Source: Sacculina carcini (Eukaryota > Arthropoda > Thecostraca > Sacculinidae). Taken from it: a stretch of 64,000 bases of DNA. Of the stretch, positions 1 through 9,153 are shown one piece after another. The stretch is from assembly GCA_916048095.2 (NCBI GenBank), contig OU696584.1, positions 3,614,349-3,678,348 on the forward strand, written 5' to 3'. The notes beneath the pieces are model-generated. The model ran no database searches. It was not told where the DNA came from and saw only the letters and a list, made by a program, of their open reading frames with translations. The translations under genes and the position numbers were made by a program. Each line of letters starts with the position of its first letter. Position 1 is the first letter of the stretch.

Positions 1-459
1 CCACGACAAATTCTGCTGGGACTCGTAAGCACTGAAGCGTATCATGGATCGCTACAGAAAAACCCATGGAATTTTCACCACTACCATCTAAACAGTCTTC
101 AGTTCTATATAAATGGCGAGCCGTACCCGTCACACCCTTATCGCCCCGATTTCACAAAAGGTCTATATATGAGATCGTATCTGTCACTGTTTGACGGCAC
201 CGGCCTCGATACGGAAAACCAGGGCCTGGATATCACACATGATGATTATGCGTCCGGCTATACTCTGTTTATTGTAGATTTGACTCCGGATCAGTGTGGT
301 GGTGATCATTTGCATCCGCGTGAACAAGGTAATGTGAGGTGTGAGCTGGCATTCTCCTACGCTCTACCCGAGACAATTAACGTTCTAATCTACGCCACGT
401 TTGAAAACGAAATCACAATTGACAGCACCGGACGTGTCAGCACAGATTTTCAACTATGA
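1..459 (+). CDS. capsid-like protein (F54H12.2-like), C-terminal part, cut by window edge
   Basis: The frame is open from base 1 to the stop at 457-459, so the start lies outside the window. The sequence contains the pattern I associate with the widespread invertebrate proteins annotated F54H12.2-like: an FYINGEPYPSHPYRPDF-type stretch, then RSYLSLFDGTG, then GYTLFIVDLTPD, and a beta-rich end INVLIYATFEN. The last part resembles the closing strand of jelly-roll capsid proteins of large DNA viruses. Its stop overlaps the protease start as ATGA. Which capsid component it is (major, minor or penton) is not decided here; the capsid role is inferred from the neighbourhood and the end motif. Confidence 0.62.
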   Translation, partial: PRQILLGLVSTEAYHGSLQKNPWNFHHYHLNSLQFYINGEPYPSHPYRPDFTKGLYMRSYLSLFDGTGLDTENQGLDITHDDYASGYTLFIVDLTPDQCGGDHLHPREQGNVRCELAFSYALPETINVLIYATFENEITIDSTGRVSTDFQL

Positions 460-902
460 ACGCTCTTGAATTGGAACGGTTGCTCGACACAGTCGCCACA
501 TTTCGAGGGGTTTGGGCGTGCGACCGGCTAAAACATTTCACATTTGCTCGCGGTGTGCGCACATCAATTATTGTGAATATACAACCGCGCTGGCAATCGG
601 GTCTGCATTGGGTCGTGTTTGCCTGGGACGGTGAAAATCTCCAATATTTCGACTCGTCTGGCAACTCACCCATCTGGCATCCCTCGTTTGTAAATTTTAT
701 AAACAAACATGTCAATTACAGTCGATGTATGTTGAACACGCGCGTCATTCAGGCGCCGGACTCGGACGTGTGTGGACAGTACTGTGCTCTATTTGTTGCA
801 TTGTTTGACGCTGGCTGGGATCTGCACGATTTTGTTTCGTGCCTATCCACCGATCCTGCTATCAACAATCAGCTTTTAGCGCTGATATGGTCATACTTGT
901 AG
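456..902 (+). CDS. adenain-type cysteine protease (Polinton PRO)
   Basis: A 148-residue protein with the catalytic set of adenovirus-type maturation proteases (C5/C48 fold): His51 in GLHWVVFAWD, Asp66 in YFDSSG, Gln99 in QAPDSDVCGQYC and the nucleophile Cys106 in the same motif. In adenovirus and Polintons this enzyme cleaves capsid precursors during assembly. The start is chosen at 456 because its ATG overlaps the stop of the upstream capsid-like frame (ATGA), a tight coupling typical of viral gene blocks. Length is somewhat shorter than adenain (about 200 residues) but spans the core. It is a component of a fossil element, so activity is not implied. Confidence 0.85.
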   Translation: MNALELERLLDTVATFRGVWACDRLKHFTFARGVRTSIIVNIQPRWQSGLHWVVFAWDGENLQYFDSSGNSPIWHPSFVNFINKHVNYSRCMLNTRVIQAPDSDVCGQYCALFVALFDAGWDLHDFVSCLSTDPAINNQLLALIWSYL

Positions 903-1411
903 ACTGCGACGGTTTCCAGCACAAGGATTCGCCTTTTGTTGTCAAGGAATTGGCTGTGCATGACCTGTGTTCGGGGTACTTGTGGCACACCATCTTACCG
1001 CCTCCACATTTAAAACTCAACGCTGAGCGACGCAACCATTTTCTATTTTTGACGGCGACCCTACACGGCTTGGAATACAATTACAATCCTTACAACACGC
1101 AAAAGTATGAAGAAAGGCTACGCGCCGCAAGTTCCCTCATACAACGTCTAGCACCCGACCACATCTAAGCCAAAGGACTCGACAAGGCTCGTCGACTTTC
1201 GCATCTACTTGAACTACACATTGAAAATCTCGAAGACATCCTACCTGACTACTTATCCATGAACGCACGCAACATACATGTACTACCCAACATCACGCCG
1301 TGTCCATATAATCATGTCATTCCTACAAACTGCTGTATTTTACGTTGTCAACATTTCGCTAAATTCATGTATGCAATGAATCTGTGTACACCGCGCATGC
1401 TACCATTTTAA
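887..1411 (+). pseudogene. Polinton-associated conserved protein of unknown function, broken
   Basis: The likely start is the ATG at 887, which overlaps the protease end by 16 bases. The beginning (LVDCDGFQ, then FVVKELAVHD) and the later LDKAR, C..H and C..C..H-like positions match a small protein family that recurs in invertebrate genomes next to Polinton-like genes; its function is not known to me. The region ends at about 1411, where the stop codon overlaps an AATAAA polyadenylation signal (1410-1415). The copy is broken. Family assignment rests on remembered motif order, not on a search. Confidence 0.5.
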
Positions 1412-1415
1412 TAAA
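1410..1415 (+). promoter_or_regulatory. AATAAA polyadenylation signal between convergent genes
   Basis: AATAAA overlaps the stop of the + strand gene and lies about 95 bases from the end of the convergent - strand ORF at 1510. This placement fits a shared 3' end zone in a compact viral-type gene block. Confidence 0.4.
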
Positions 1416-1509
1416 TTGAACGATAACAAAGTTTTTTTTTTCGCGCGCAATAATAAAACTCTTGTGACACATTACGAAATGTATTGGTATACCGTACACA
1501 TAGAATAAT

Positions 1510-2103
1510 TCAACAAATTTTGTTCCGTTTACTTTGTGGTTCACCTTGAACCTCCTTGTGCACAATCATCTTCATTTTGTCGGCTTTAAATTCACGATAA
1601 ATCTTGGTTTCGGTCAAGTACTGTTTTCTCGAGTCATAGTAGCTCATAACAATGGTCTTCATCCACTCCATTGTGTTGCGGGTCTCATCGCGCGGCCGGT
1701 AAATCTGAGTCTCGTCACTTCGCACCAACGCCACCGACAACACTTTGAATGATAAAGCAGCTGCAACGGCTCCAAGAACAGCATCTCTCATTGGCCGACT
1801 CATAAGTGTATCGATCACAATCTGTAGTGCACGCTCCTCGTTGGTGAATATTCTGACCGCGCCGCGACGAAGTTTCCAAAAAGGGTCAAAATATCGCTCA
1901 AGTTGCATAATATTTGTAAGCTGTTTTTGTAAGTGATCGAAATCCGTCTGACTGTGTTTTTCCAGTCGTCCGAAAATAATCCAAATCCTCTGCTCCAGCG
2001 GGTGTCCACAGATTAATGGTGTGTCGGCAACAAACTTGACCGCATGATGTTCTAATGGTAGGATCCGCTTGGCCGTATCAACGTTTGTATTCACCTGACT
2101 CAT
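1510..2103 (-). CDS. unrecognised 197-residue protein in the Polinton-like cluster
   Basis: An uninterrupted - strand frame of 197 residues facing the upstream cluster. I do not recognise it. It is mostly helical in appearance, begins with MSQVNTNVDTAKRILPLEH, has a hydrophobic stretch near residues 105-125 (RDAVLGAVAAALSFKVLSVALV) that could be an amphipathic or membrane helix, and ends with a lysine-rich tail (KADKMKMIVHK, then SKRNKIC). Its length without a stop in AT-rich DNA, its place between Polinton-type genes and its convergent orientation suggest a real element gene, for example a capsid-associated or DNA-binding protein, but no function can be assigned. Confidence 0.5.
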   Translation of the reverse strand: MSQVNTNVDTAKRILPLEHHAVKFVADTPLICGHPLEQRIWIIFGRLEKHSQTDFDHLQKQLTNIMQLERYFDPFWKLRRGAVRIFTNEERALQIVIDTLMSRPMRDAVLGAVAAALSFKVLSVALVRSDETQIYRPRDETRNTMEWMKTIVMSYYDSRKQYLTETKIYREFKADKMKMIVHKEVQGEPQSKRNKIC

Positions 2104-2234
2104 GTTGACAGTTCCGCGATAAAAAACTACACAACCTCACCCGCAAACGTCTCGAGCTCAACTGCGTATCACGGCTGAGACTAATTGCACTACTTTTCGA
2201 CGCATGCGTCATAATTATCGCCATCACTCCGTGT

Positions 2235-2558
2235 TTGATAATTTCGTTCTTACAGTCATTGTTTATCTTTCTTTGTATAAACATCATGAGCTGTGTTTCT
2301 CCTGCTACACTAGTGCCTAATTATAACTATCGCTATGTTGGTGGTAGTTCGTCAGATTGCAAACAAATCATCAGCGAATCGTACAAGGAGTACACATCGT
2401 TTGACGTGTGTCTTTCGGACGCTCTACAGGAAGGTGTTTCTGTGCCTGATACATGGTCGGCTGAACTGGAAATTGTGTATGAGACACACGATATGATTTA
2501 CATCATAAAGATTGATCGAAAAATCAACAAACATTTGTGTTCACGATGTGTTCGTTGA
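2235..2558 (+). CDS. small unrecognised ORF, possible secreted or membrane-anchored protein
   Basis: A 107-residue frame. If the first ATG (2235) is used, the N-terminus MIISFLQSLFIFLCINI is a strongly hydrophobic stretch like a signal peptide or anchor; an internal ATG at 2286 (MSCVSPATL) would give an 89-residue soluble form. It is divergent from the 1510-2103 gene, with about 130 bases between the two starts that could serve as a shared promoter. No known family is recognised. It may belong to the Polinton-like block. Confidence 0.35.
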   Translation: MIISFLQSLFIFLCINIMSCVSPATLVPNYNYRYVGGSSSDCKQIISESYKEYTSFDVCLSDALQEGVSVPDTWSAELEIVYETHDMIYIIKIDRKINKHLCSRCVR

Positions 2559-2710
2559 ATCGTGTCGTCAATAAGATTCTACATGATTTCCACTTGTATA
2601 TTTGCCATAGTTGTGTATCAAGTGAAAATACACAAAGGTCATTTCGTTGCAAGTCATTTTTGTATCAATTCCGACACAGTCGAATAGCGTTTTAATCCGA
2701 TTTAGTCAGT

Positions 2711-2757
2711 GTTTGACATAAACCAGACAAGTTATATAAACGTAGCTAGTGATTCAC
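2711..2757 (+). promoter_or_regulatory. TATA-type promoter-like block, copy 1
   Basis: Contains GACATAAACCAGACA, then TTATATAAACG and GTGATTCA about 20 bases after the TATA-like core. The same order recurs about 200 bases downstream, so the block is a diverged direct repeat. A TATA box followed by an initiator-like TTCA is the reason for the promoter reading; no clear gene follows directly. Confidence 0.4.
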
Positions 2758-2913
2758 AGGCATTCGTTTCGGCTACATTTACATAAATTGCGTGTAAATT
2801 TGGTCTTTGTTACCGGCAAATGTTTTAATCCCATACCTGTGTATCATGTAAATATATTCATCCTTGGCTTGACGCCAATGAATTCATCTGGCATTTTAAT
2901 CCTTACCGCAGTA

Positions 2914-2958
2914 TTTGACATAAACCAGACACTTTATATAAACGTGGCGAGTGATTCA
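2914..2958 (+). promoter_or_regulatory. TATA-type promoter-like block, copy 2
   Basis: Second copy of the block at 2711-2757, with the upstream GACATAAACCAGACA identical and TATATAAACGT kept, followed by GAGTGATTCATCG. The surrounding bases (a TTTTAATCC stretch before each) are also shared, so a roughly 200-bp unit was duplicated while the TATA core was retained. Confidence 0.4.
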
Positions 2959-3182
2959 TCGTCATATTGGAACATTGTCTTTGCGACCGATTTAGTCAAA
3001 CCGTTTTTTTATATATATTTCAAGTATGATTGAAAATTATTATATTCACGTCTCTGCCAAACATCGACTTGGCGATCCCTATATAATGAGTATCGTGACA
3101 TAAAATAGAAATAATGGAAAAAAGTTAGGTTGGACATAGAATAAAGAATAAATATAATAAGAAAGGAAGAAATAAAGAAATA

Positions 3183-3425
3183 AAAGTTGGGTTGGGTCGT
3201 GTTAGGTTTGGTTGGGTTGGGTTGGGTTGGGTTAGGTTGGGTTGGGTTAGGTTGGGTTGGGTTAGGTTAAAAAAAAAGTTAGGTTAAAAAAACTAAAAAA
3301 GTTAGGTTAGGTTAGGTTAGGTTAGGTTAAAAAAAAAAGTTAGGTTAAAAAAACCAAAAAAGTTAGGTTAGGTTAAAAAAAAAACTAAAAAAAGTTAGGT
3401 TAAAAAACCAAAAAAGTTAGGTTAG
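3183..3425 (+). repeat. interstitial TTGGG/TTAGG telomere-like repeat
   Basis: Runs of TTGGG and TTAGG (up to about five perfect TTAGG in a row near 3301-3326), separated by A-runs and AAAAGTTAGG variants. TTAGG is the ancestral arthropod telomere repeat. The array is degenerate and lies inside the window, so it is interstitial rather than a chromosome end. Confidence 0.75.
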
Positions 3426-3427
3426 GT

Positions 3428-3490
3428 ATGACGTCATAGGGGGGTGACGTCATAGGGGGGAGGGGGCAAGGGGGGAGTGTGACGTCATAT
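3428..3490 (+). promoter_or_regulatory. three TGACGTCA (CRE-type) sites with G-runs
   Basis: TGACGTCA occurs three times within about 60 bases (near 3429, 3447 and 3480), separated by runs of five or six G. The octamer is the palindromic binding site of CREB/ATF bZIP proteins. The four G-runs could form a G-quadruplex. Whether it regulates anything is unknown. Confidence 0.45.
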
Positions 3491-4740
3491 GTGACAAAGT
3501 GTTGAAGCTTTCTACTGCTGTAATATAGAGACTATTATCAAATTTTGAATTAATTTGATAGGCCTTGATTGGAAAGTGTTTCCTAAATAGTTCCACATAT
3601 ACGGAATACAATGAGTCAAAGGAAGTAGCAGGACTCGTCCAGTTCACAATTGTATTCCAATCAATGGTCCCGAGTTCATCTGAGAATTTCTGGATGTTCA
3701 TGGATGAGTAAATTCTTTTCTCGATTAATATATTTTTGTTTTTCATTTTTGCAATCCTGAATTGTGACACAACTGGAAAGTGGTCAGTTACATCGGTTTC
3801 AATGATATAATTGCAAATGTTCTCATTCCACTGTGAGGTCCATATCTGGTCAATAAGTGTGGCTGAATTATGGGTGACTCTTGTTGGTCGTGATATCAGA
3901 GGTAATAAGGAAAATTAAAGCATTAAATTGACAAAGTCTTCAGTGTTTTTGTTGTGCTTCAGCAGATCAATGTTAAAATCACCAAACAGATGGATTTGTG
4001 CATATGACTCATCATACATTTTCATTAGAATTTCGCTTAATTCGTCATGAAATTGCGAGAAATTACCACTAGGAGGTCTGTAGATGCACAAGCAGTAGCA
4101 CTTTTGTGATATATTTGTAGTTTCTATGCATACAGTTTCAATTGATTGATTAGTTATGGTAAACTCATCAATAAAGTTTGTGTTTAGAGAAGTATTCGCG
4201 TATATAGTAACTCCACCGCCATGCACATTTCTGGAGTTGTTGAACATTTTATAGCCTTGTATATTATAAAGAGATGATCGGCATTTATGCGGGTCATTTA
4301 TGAAAGAATCGGCATTTATGCGGGTCTCAGTTAAACCAATAATGTCTAATTTAATAGGACAATCTAGAGTAATGGTGTCTATGACAGTTTGTATATTTCG
4401 CGGTATAGACCTGATATTCATATTGAAAATGCTCAATACGGGTTCATTTGTCATATTCATGTTGTATAGCGAAATATATTTTGTTATAGGAATATAAATA
4501 TTATTACAATAATTATCTCTATCTATGTCTATATTATGTTTATCCACATAGTTTGATATTGGTTCAAGTACCATATCCCTGAAGTTAAAAGTGTCGTCAT
4601 TTGGTGGTCTCAAGCAATTACTGAGCAGTTCATCAGATAAATTGTAGAAAGGCAAGAAGGAATTAAGTTGTGACATCATTGGATAGGAAATATTTATATG
4701 TACGTAATATAATGAAAACTGAAATTCAATGATGTCTCCT
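3490..4740 (-). mobile_element. LINE fragment with AP-type endonuclease, - strand
   Basis: Reading leftward from about 4740, the protein shows the order of a LINE ORF2 endonuclease: FNMNIRSI, then LDIIGLTETRI, GGGVTIYA, YRPPSGNFSQF and HLFGDFNIDLL. These are the early, catalytic and GDFN motifs of the APE-like endonuclease. It continues as the linker that precedes the reverse transcriptase (a region between 3450 and 3770 with FSDELGTIDWN and FRKHFPIK), after a short frame disturbance near 3.8-3.9 kb. No RT domain follows, so the copy is truncated at its 3' side, near the CRE/G-run cluster. The clade is not decided (CR1, RTE-X or related). Confidence 0.75.
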
Positions 4741-4926
4741 ACTACGTAAATCCGGGCCTGCACTACTGCGCCCGGCAGCGACAGCCGCAGGAGTAAATCC
4801 AGCAGATGCCATCTTGCTCCTGGCAGCATCAAACACCACTGTCCCAGCCGCCGATGACGTCACCGCTCCAGCCGACGGAGACACCACCACTCCAGCCGAC
4901 GGAGACACCACTGCTGCTGAGCTCAT
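4741..4926. other. short GC-rich segment with a 27-bp direct repeat
   Basis: Between the LINE and the BEL element, CTCCAGCCGACGGAGACACC occurs twice in tandem (about 4866-4910). It may be the 5' part of the BEL element; no gene is recognised. Confidence 0.3.
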
Positions 4927-7900
4927 TTGCCTGTCTTTGATTATGAGTCTGCTCCCCCTGAAAAATGCGATTTTCCCCTCTTGATACAGAACGAGATAAA
5001 TGAGTTTTTGAGCTCGGCCGATCCGTCTCAAGTGGCCATTCAAGACGCACTGGACAGTTTCACCAAGAGGATGAATAAGTTGGAAGAGATTCAGTGTGGA
5101 ATTGACAGCATCATTCCGGAAGAAGAGATGTCCGCGTATATGGATGCCGTTCACAAATTCATGATCAATCTGAAAGCTGTCAAAGTGGCTGCGGTGGAAT
5201 ATTTGCAGAAAATTGTTGGAGAAAAAAGCAGCAGGGAGTTTTCCTCAGTATCCAGAAAGAGTTATGATAAAGCGAAACTTCCGGCACTTGAATTGCCGAG
5301 ATTTGAGGGAGACCCTCTGAAATGGTAACGCTTTTGGGACTGTTTCAACGCTGCTGTGGACGACAGCAAAATGTCAGACATCATGAAATGTACGTACTTG
5401 AAGTCTCTGCTGGACGTAAATGCGGACAAAAAGGCGGAAAGGCATGCCTAATGGGTATGTCAGTCACCGTATCAAATTAAATCAATGCGCGTAAATTATT
5501 GGAAGATCGTTTGGGACGGCGAGAAAAGATCGTATTTTCTCATATGCAGAGTTTAATTGACCTGAGTGTTGATAAGGTCAATGTGAAGGGCACCACTACA
5601 CTGAGACATCTTCAAGACACCTTTTTGGCTCAAATAAGAAGCCTGGAAGTGCTGGGAATTAGTTGTTCTTCGTATGGCGTCTTCCTGACACCACTGTTGT
5701 TGTCGCAACTTCCTGGATCTGTCAGGTTCGAGTGGGCACGAATCAGCGACGGAAAAGAAAGCGACCTTGACTTCCTGCTGAACTTCCTTGAGGTCGAGAC
5801 CAACAGGCAGAAGCGTTCGGGTACTTATGTAGCTGCTGCATCAACAACAGCGGTCGAGGCTGCGGCAAAGAACAATCAAAAGATAAACAGGATGCAATCG
5901 CACAATTCCAAAACACGTTCATTCCACACTGCTGTTGCTTTACACACCACTCAGAACAAATGCGAAATTTGTTCTTTGTCTCATTCTGTTGTCAGGTGTC
6001 CAGAAGTTATCAATTTGTCTATTGGTGAGAGGCATGCTTTATTGAAAGCCAAGAGGTTGTGTTTTTGTTGTTTGAGCTCCGGCCACATGTCGTCCAGTTG
6101 TGGAACATATTGCAGTTTTTGTAAAGGCTAACACCACGAGAGTTGTTGTTATAAGTCGTATAACAAAAATTCGTCTACTCTAAAGACTGTTGATTCTTCC
6201 AAATCAAATGTGAATTTGTCATGTACTGTTGGTGGCATGAAAACAATCTCTGTGTTACCCATCACGGAGACTTATGTCAAGGGGCGTAATGGCACGTTTA
6301 GAGCTAATGTTTGTTTTCATACCGGCTCTACTAGGACTTACGTGACCAATAAGCTGGCTCAAGTTGTGGGTTGTAATGTCTTGAAGTCTGCAGATTTGAC
6401 ATGTGCAGCATTTGGTGGACATACATCCAGAAGAAAAGGTCTTGTGTATGAATTGGAATTGTGTTCTTCTACGTGTAACGATGAGTTGACTTTGCAAGCT
6501 GTGGGCGTTCCTCAGATTTGTGTTCCCGTGCAGAGACCCGCTATCTCTGTACAACATTTGGAGCAATTCAAAAACATTGAATTTGCAAATTGTAGTGCGG
6601 ACAAAAATAGCTGTAATATTGATATTTTAGTTGGTCTAGACAGCTACTGGTCTTTGATTAAAGGTGGTTTGATCAAGTCCGACAAAGGATTGGTTGCACA
6701 AGAAACCGTGTTTGGATGGGTCTTGTCTGGCTCTGTGATCTGCGAATCGCAGCATAAACCTGAAACGCAACTGTTGATCATGCTAGATATAAGTGAGTCT
6801 TGTCTATATCGTTTGTGGAACCTTGGAGATGTTGTCATATTTGACAGAAAAACTGAAACTGACAAGATAATCGGTGAGTTTGAGCACAGTATCTCTTTTA
6901 ATTATGGCAGATATCAGGTGCGCTTACCTTGGAAGCCAGAGCCTATTTAATTGCTTGATAACCAGCGCTGTGCTGAGAAATGAGTGTTTGCTCTCAATAA
7001 GAAATTAGGGAAGCAAACTATTTTCCTTGAAAAATACAACGATGTCATGCAGGACATGCTGAATACTGGGGTAATATCGGAGGTAAGTGATGAGAGAAAG
7101 CACGTCAATCGTGTATTTTACTTGCCTCACAGACCAATTTTAAAAGCTTTCAGTACCACTCAGGTCAGGTCAGTGTTTGACGCATCTGCCGCCGGACCCA
7201 ATGGTGTAGCGTTGAACAATTGTTTGGAGCATGGGACGAACCTGATCCCGGACTTGGTACAGGTGCTATTGCGGCTCAGACGTTGGAAGTTTGCTTCATC
7301 TGCAGATCTTCGCAAGGCTTTCTTGCAGGTGCAATTGCACCCCGATGATCGTGATGTTCACCGTTTTCTTTGGATTGTGGATGGTAGGGTGAAAGTAATG
7401 CGTTTAAATCGCGTTACTTTCGGCGTTCACTGCAGCCCCTTCTTGTTGAACGCTGCCATACGTCATCACTTGGCAAGCGTTCCTCAAAGTCATGTAGTGA
7501 ACGAGCTTCGTTCTAACATGTACGTGGATGATTGGCTTAGTGTAGCAGACTCGGAAGAGACTCCCCTTGAAATGTTTACTGACGCCATAGACATATTTGA
7601 GGCCGCTCGTATGTCACTGATTAAATTGAAGTAATAAATTAAATAGTACGCTTGTGTTGGACAAAGCTCCTTTGTCTTGTGATAACAATTCTCATCAATT
7701 TGTGAAAGTTTTGGGTGTGAATTGGTCATCCAAAATTGGTTTGTTCACTTTTGGCAGCTTCACTGCTGGAGATGAGTTTGTGACAAAACGTGTCGTGTTA
7801 AGTTACATTGCTCGAACGTTTGATCCGCTGGGTTTCGTCAATCCGTTTCTAATGAGAGCCAAATGCATATTTCAGGATTTGTGGCGCATGGGATTTGATT

Positions 7901-8075
7901 GGGATGAGCAGATAGCTCCTGACTGTTGCAATACATTTATAAGCTGGCTTCAGGAATCACCTATATCGAACAACTTAACATTCCTCGTTGCTATTTTCTT
8001 GATGGCTGGAAAAATGGAGACAAAATTGAAATTCACGCATTTCATTTATTTCGACACTCATCCACTACGTGGTTT
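4927..8075 (+). mobile_element. BEL/Pao LTR retrotransposon, broken and truncated fossil
   Basis: Parts in order: gag (about 4.93-6.13 kb) with the BEL-type LPALELPRFEGDPLKW motif and Cys-rich knuckles (CEICSLSHSVVRCPE, CFCCLSSGHMSSSC); an aspartic protease region (about 6.2-6.9 kb); reverse transcriptase (about 7.0-7.6 kb) with RSVFDASA, ADLRKAFLQV and the catalytic MYVDDWL; then the BEL-characteristic SYIARTFDPLGFVNPF segment up to about 8.07 kb. Integrase and both LTRs are not seen. The copy carries several breaks and ends before the repeat array, so it is an old, dead copy. Confidence 0.88.
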
Positions 8076-8341
8076 TTAGAAGCATCTTACAATATAGATA
8101 GTCTTTATAGGTATATACAATAAAAACATAGTCATTCGTACCACGGTGTTGGAATAAAAGTTATTTCAAGTTGTAGGAACATGGTTAAAACGGTGGTCAA
8201 GTAAATCTGAGGCTCAAGTCTGGTAAAATAAAGCTTATGCATACACGTTAAAGTTAAGATGATAGTTAAAATGCAGAAATAAGTAATATATAATACAGTT
8301 GCGTCATAACTGTGATATAAAAGTAATATAAATAACTAGCA
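8076..8341. other. AT-rich stretch, nothing recognised
   Basis: Between the truncated BEL element and the first hairpin repeat there is AT-rich sequence with no convincing ORF, RNA gene or repeat end. Confidence 0.3.
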
Positions 8342-8800
8342 TTAAAACCCGCCCGTTGTGCGGAGCAGTTCATAAAATGAAATTCGTATTTAATTTATAA
8401 AAATATGGCAAATTAAAAAGGAAAAAAGGTAAACTCATACATTTTTTATCAATTGGAGTTTAAATTTAATTCAATTTGACAAAATATTTTCCCTCAACCA
8501 GCCTCATATTTAAACCCGCCCGTTATGCGGAATAATTCAAAACTCGAACACGATGTGTTCTGGATCTTGAAGTCAAATCCATTAGTTTTGTATATGAATT
8601 CATTCTACACGGTGAAATTGAACGTCCTACTGTCTATAGTTGCTGCCCGCGGGACATTTTAATTTCATAAAAATGAGCCATCGCTTCGTTTGCGTTTGAA
8701 GCCCCTGATTTATACCATTGAACCCGCGCAGTTATGTCACCTCATATTCAAGCATACATACACAGACAGACAGATAATTTCTTTCATATGTACGTAAAAG

Positions 8801-8803
<3 letters not shown>

Positions 8804-8866
<63 letters not shown>
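8804..8866. repeat. (TA)n microsatellite
   Basis: An uninterrupted TA tract of about 60 bases directly before the SINE head. Confidence 0.95.
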
Positions 8867-8867
<1 letters not shown>

Positions 8868-8869
<2 letters not shown>

Positions 8870-9153
8870 CCTCGTAGCCGAGTGGCTAAAACGCATGCTC
8901 TGTGCACGAAAGGTCCAAGGTTCGATTCCCTGGCGAGGTGAAACGAATGGGTTCCTTTCTTAAAGTGATAGCCCAATTGTCGCAAAATGTGTTTCGTGTG
9001 CGCGCAGCCGTACAGTTTTCTGTGCTGGCCGTGACTGCGAAAACCCGTGTGGCGGCCGGACCTGCGGTGTGCCAGCCGGGGCCGTGAGGCTTTGCCCCCG
9101 CAAAATTACACGCGAACACAGCCTTCTCTACTGCTGTGTTTAAATGCGTAATT
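8868..9153 (+). mobile_element. tRNA-derived SINE, full-length-looking copy
   Basis: The 73-base head (8868-8940) keeps a tRNA outline: CGCCTCG at the start pairs with CGAGGTG at its end as a seven-pair acceptor stem. Box A is TAGCCGAGTGG and box B is GGTTCGATTCC, both matching RNA polymerase III promoter consensus. The GCCGAGTGG form suggests a serine or leucine tRNA ancestor. A GC-rich body without a frame follows and ends with GTTTAAATGCGTAATT and an A-run. The same body occurs twice on the - strand near 39.1-39.6 kb. It is not called a tRNA gene because of this dispersed body. Confidence 0.85.

Larger units (their letters stand above)
1..3100. mobile_element. Polinton/Maverick-like element, broken right-hand fragment
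   Basis: A compact cluster of virus-like genes: the C-terminal part of a capsid-like protein, an adenovirus-type cysteine protease, a small conserved Polinton-associated protein and two unrecognised ORFs. Genes overlap by a few bases and face each other near 1.4-1.5 kb, which is a virus-like gene economy. No DNA polymerase B, retroviral-type integrase, packaging ATPase or terminal inverted repeat is visible, so this is only part of an element that continues beyond the left edge. It is a fossil with at least one break; the right boundary is approximate and set by where the telomere-like repeats start. The family is inferred from the protease and its neighbours, as seen in Polintons and adintoviruses. 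Confidence 0.72.

Noticed and set aside
4726-5154. 142-residue - strand ORF across the BEL gag start
   Set aside because: It is the antisense shadow of the gag region and the GC-rich repeat, without motifs.
8868-8940. Possible true tRNA gene
   Set aside because: It is joined to a 210-base dispersed body present in other copies, so it is a SINE head.
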